Origin: Eubacteriales bacterium | Lineage (GTDB): Bacteria; Bacillota_A; Clostridia; Lachnospirales; Lachnospiraceae | Length of the DNA stretch: 14,465 nt | Reading direction: 5' to 3' | Assembly (NCBI GenBank): GCA_030533315.1 | Contig: JAUNJL010000059.1 | Span: 1-14,465, forward strand | Shown here: positions 14,271 through 14,465 of the stretch, piece after piece | Numbering within the stretch: the stretch's first letter is position 1 | Layout: every line of letters starts with the position of its first letter | Notes under the pieces: generated by a model | The model's database searches: none | Seen by the model: only the letters and a program-made list of their open reading frames with translations | What the model was told of the DNA's origin: nothing | Program-made: the position numbers and the translations under genes

Positions 14271-14465
14271 TAGTTTTTCGTATTTTCGTACTTTTTTAGT
14301 TACCATTTTGTCACCGTCCACATCTGCCATTTTCACTCACCGTAAATGGGCAGCCAGGGCGGGGGAGCCGCCAAACATTTTTCTTTTCTTTTCTCTGAAA
14401 TCTGCTATACTCCCATCTTTGACAGTTAGGAAAAGAAAAAATCGCTGCATCCCTTATGTTTACTG
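14271..14465. other. Non-coding region upstream of the riboswitch promoter
   Basis: No gene is supported. On the plus strand there is a TGCTATACT extended -10-like site (TATACT at 14406-14411) without a good -35, and an imperfect GGCAGC/GCCGCC hairpin (14349-14372) followed by a pyrimidine-rich run. Either could belong to a neighbour beyond the right edge; the evidence is weak. Confidence 0.3.

Noticed and set aside
14349..14372. Possible plus-strand terminator hairpin with a pyrimidine-rich tail
   Set aside because: The stem has a mismatch, the tail does not directly abut it, and there is no plus-strand gene upstream to terminate.
1..14465. CRISPR arrays, insertion sequences, tRNA or rRNA genes, phage or integrase genes
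   Set aside because: I saw no regularly spaced repeats, transposase motifs, tRNA cloverleaf or rRNA-like stretches; the window is core chromosome.

Overview
The window reads as a stretch of housekeeping chromosome from an anaerobic, moderately GC-rich Firmicute, most likely a Lachnospiraceae-type Clostridium relative. The grounds are the class III (anaerobic) ribonucleotide reductase, the clostridial-looking order rho - rpmE - DUF1385 - prmC - prfA, good Shine-Dalgarno sites, sigma-A-type promoters and a c-di-GMP-I riboswitch. This placement is inferred from content and order; no marker gene fixes genus or species. Every convincing gene is on the minus strand, so transcription runs from high to low coordinates.

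Layout in direction of transcription. (1) 14465-12830: a canonical promoter, a c-di-GMP class I riboswitch and an intrinsic terminator stand upstream of a secreted or membrane-anchored zinc metalloprotease of the anthrax-lethal-factor / Pro-Pro endopeptidase type, which ends in one strong and one weaker terminator. (2) 12728-11015: transcription termination factor rho, with two predicted promoters and a ~230-nt leader holding a hairpin and a 12-nt direct repeat. (3) 10962-7310: a strong promoter, a ~210-nt leader and rpmE (L31), then a terminator, a GC-rich hairpin-dense spacer, and the overlapping genes DUF1385 membrane protein, prmC and prfA. (4) 7255-2284: a promoter, then a sugar-nucleotidyltransferase-like gene, glmM, a TPR lipoprotein and hflX, probably one operon. 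(5) 2272-1: a pair of NrdR boxes, a promoter, a structured leader and nrdD, which runs off the left edge one codon before the expected radical glycine.

Functional themes: translation termination (prfA and its methyltransferase prmC), ribosome maintenance (L31, HflX), transcription termination (Rho), cell-envelope precursor synthesis (GlmM and a nucleotidyltransferase) and anaerobic dNTP supply (NrdD under NrdR). The most interesting unit is the c-di-GMP-riboswitch-controlled protease. A segment of the aptamer's closing stem can pair instead with the 5' arm of the terminator, which predicts an OFF switch: high c-di-GMP shuts the protease off. This resembles what I recall of Clostridioides difficile PPEP-1, but here the protease carries a long Lys/Thr-rich linker.
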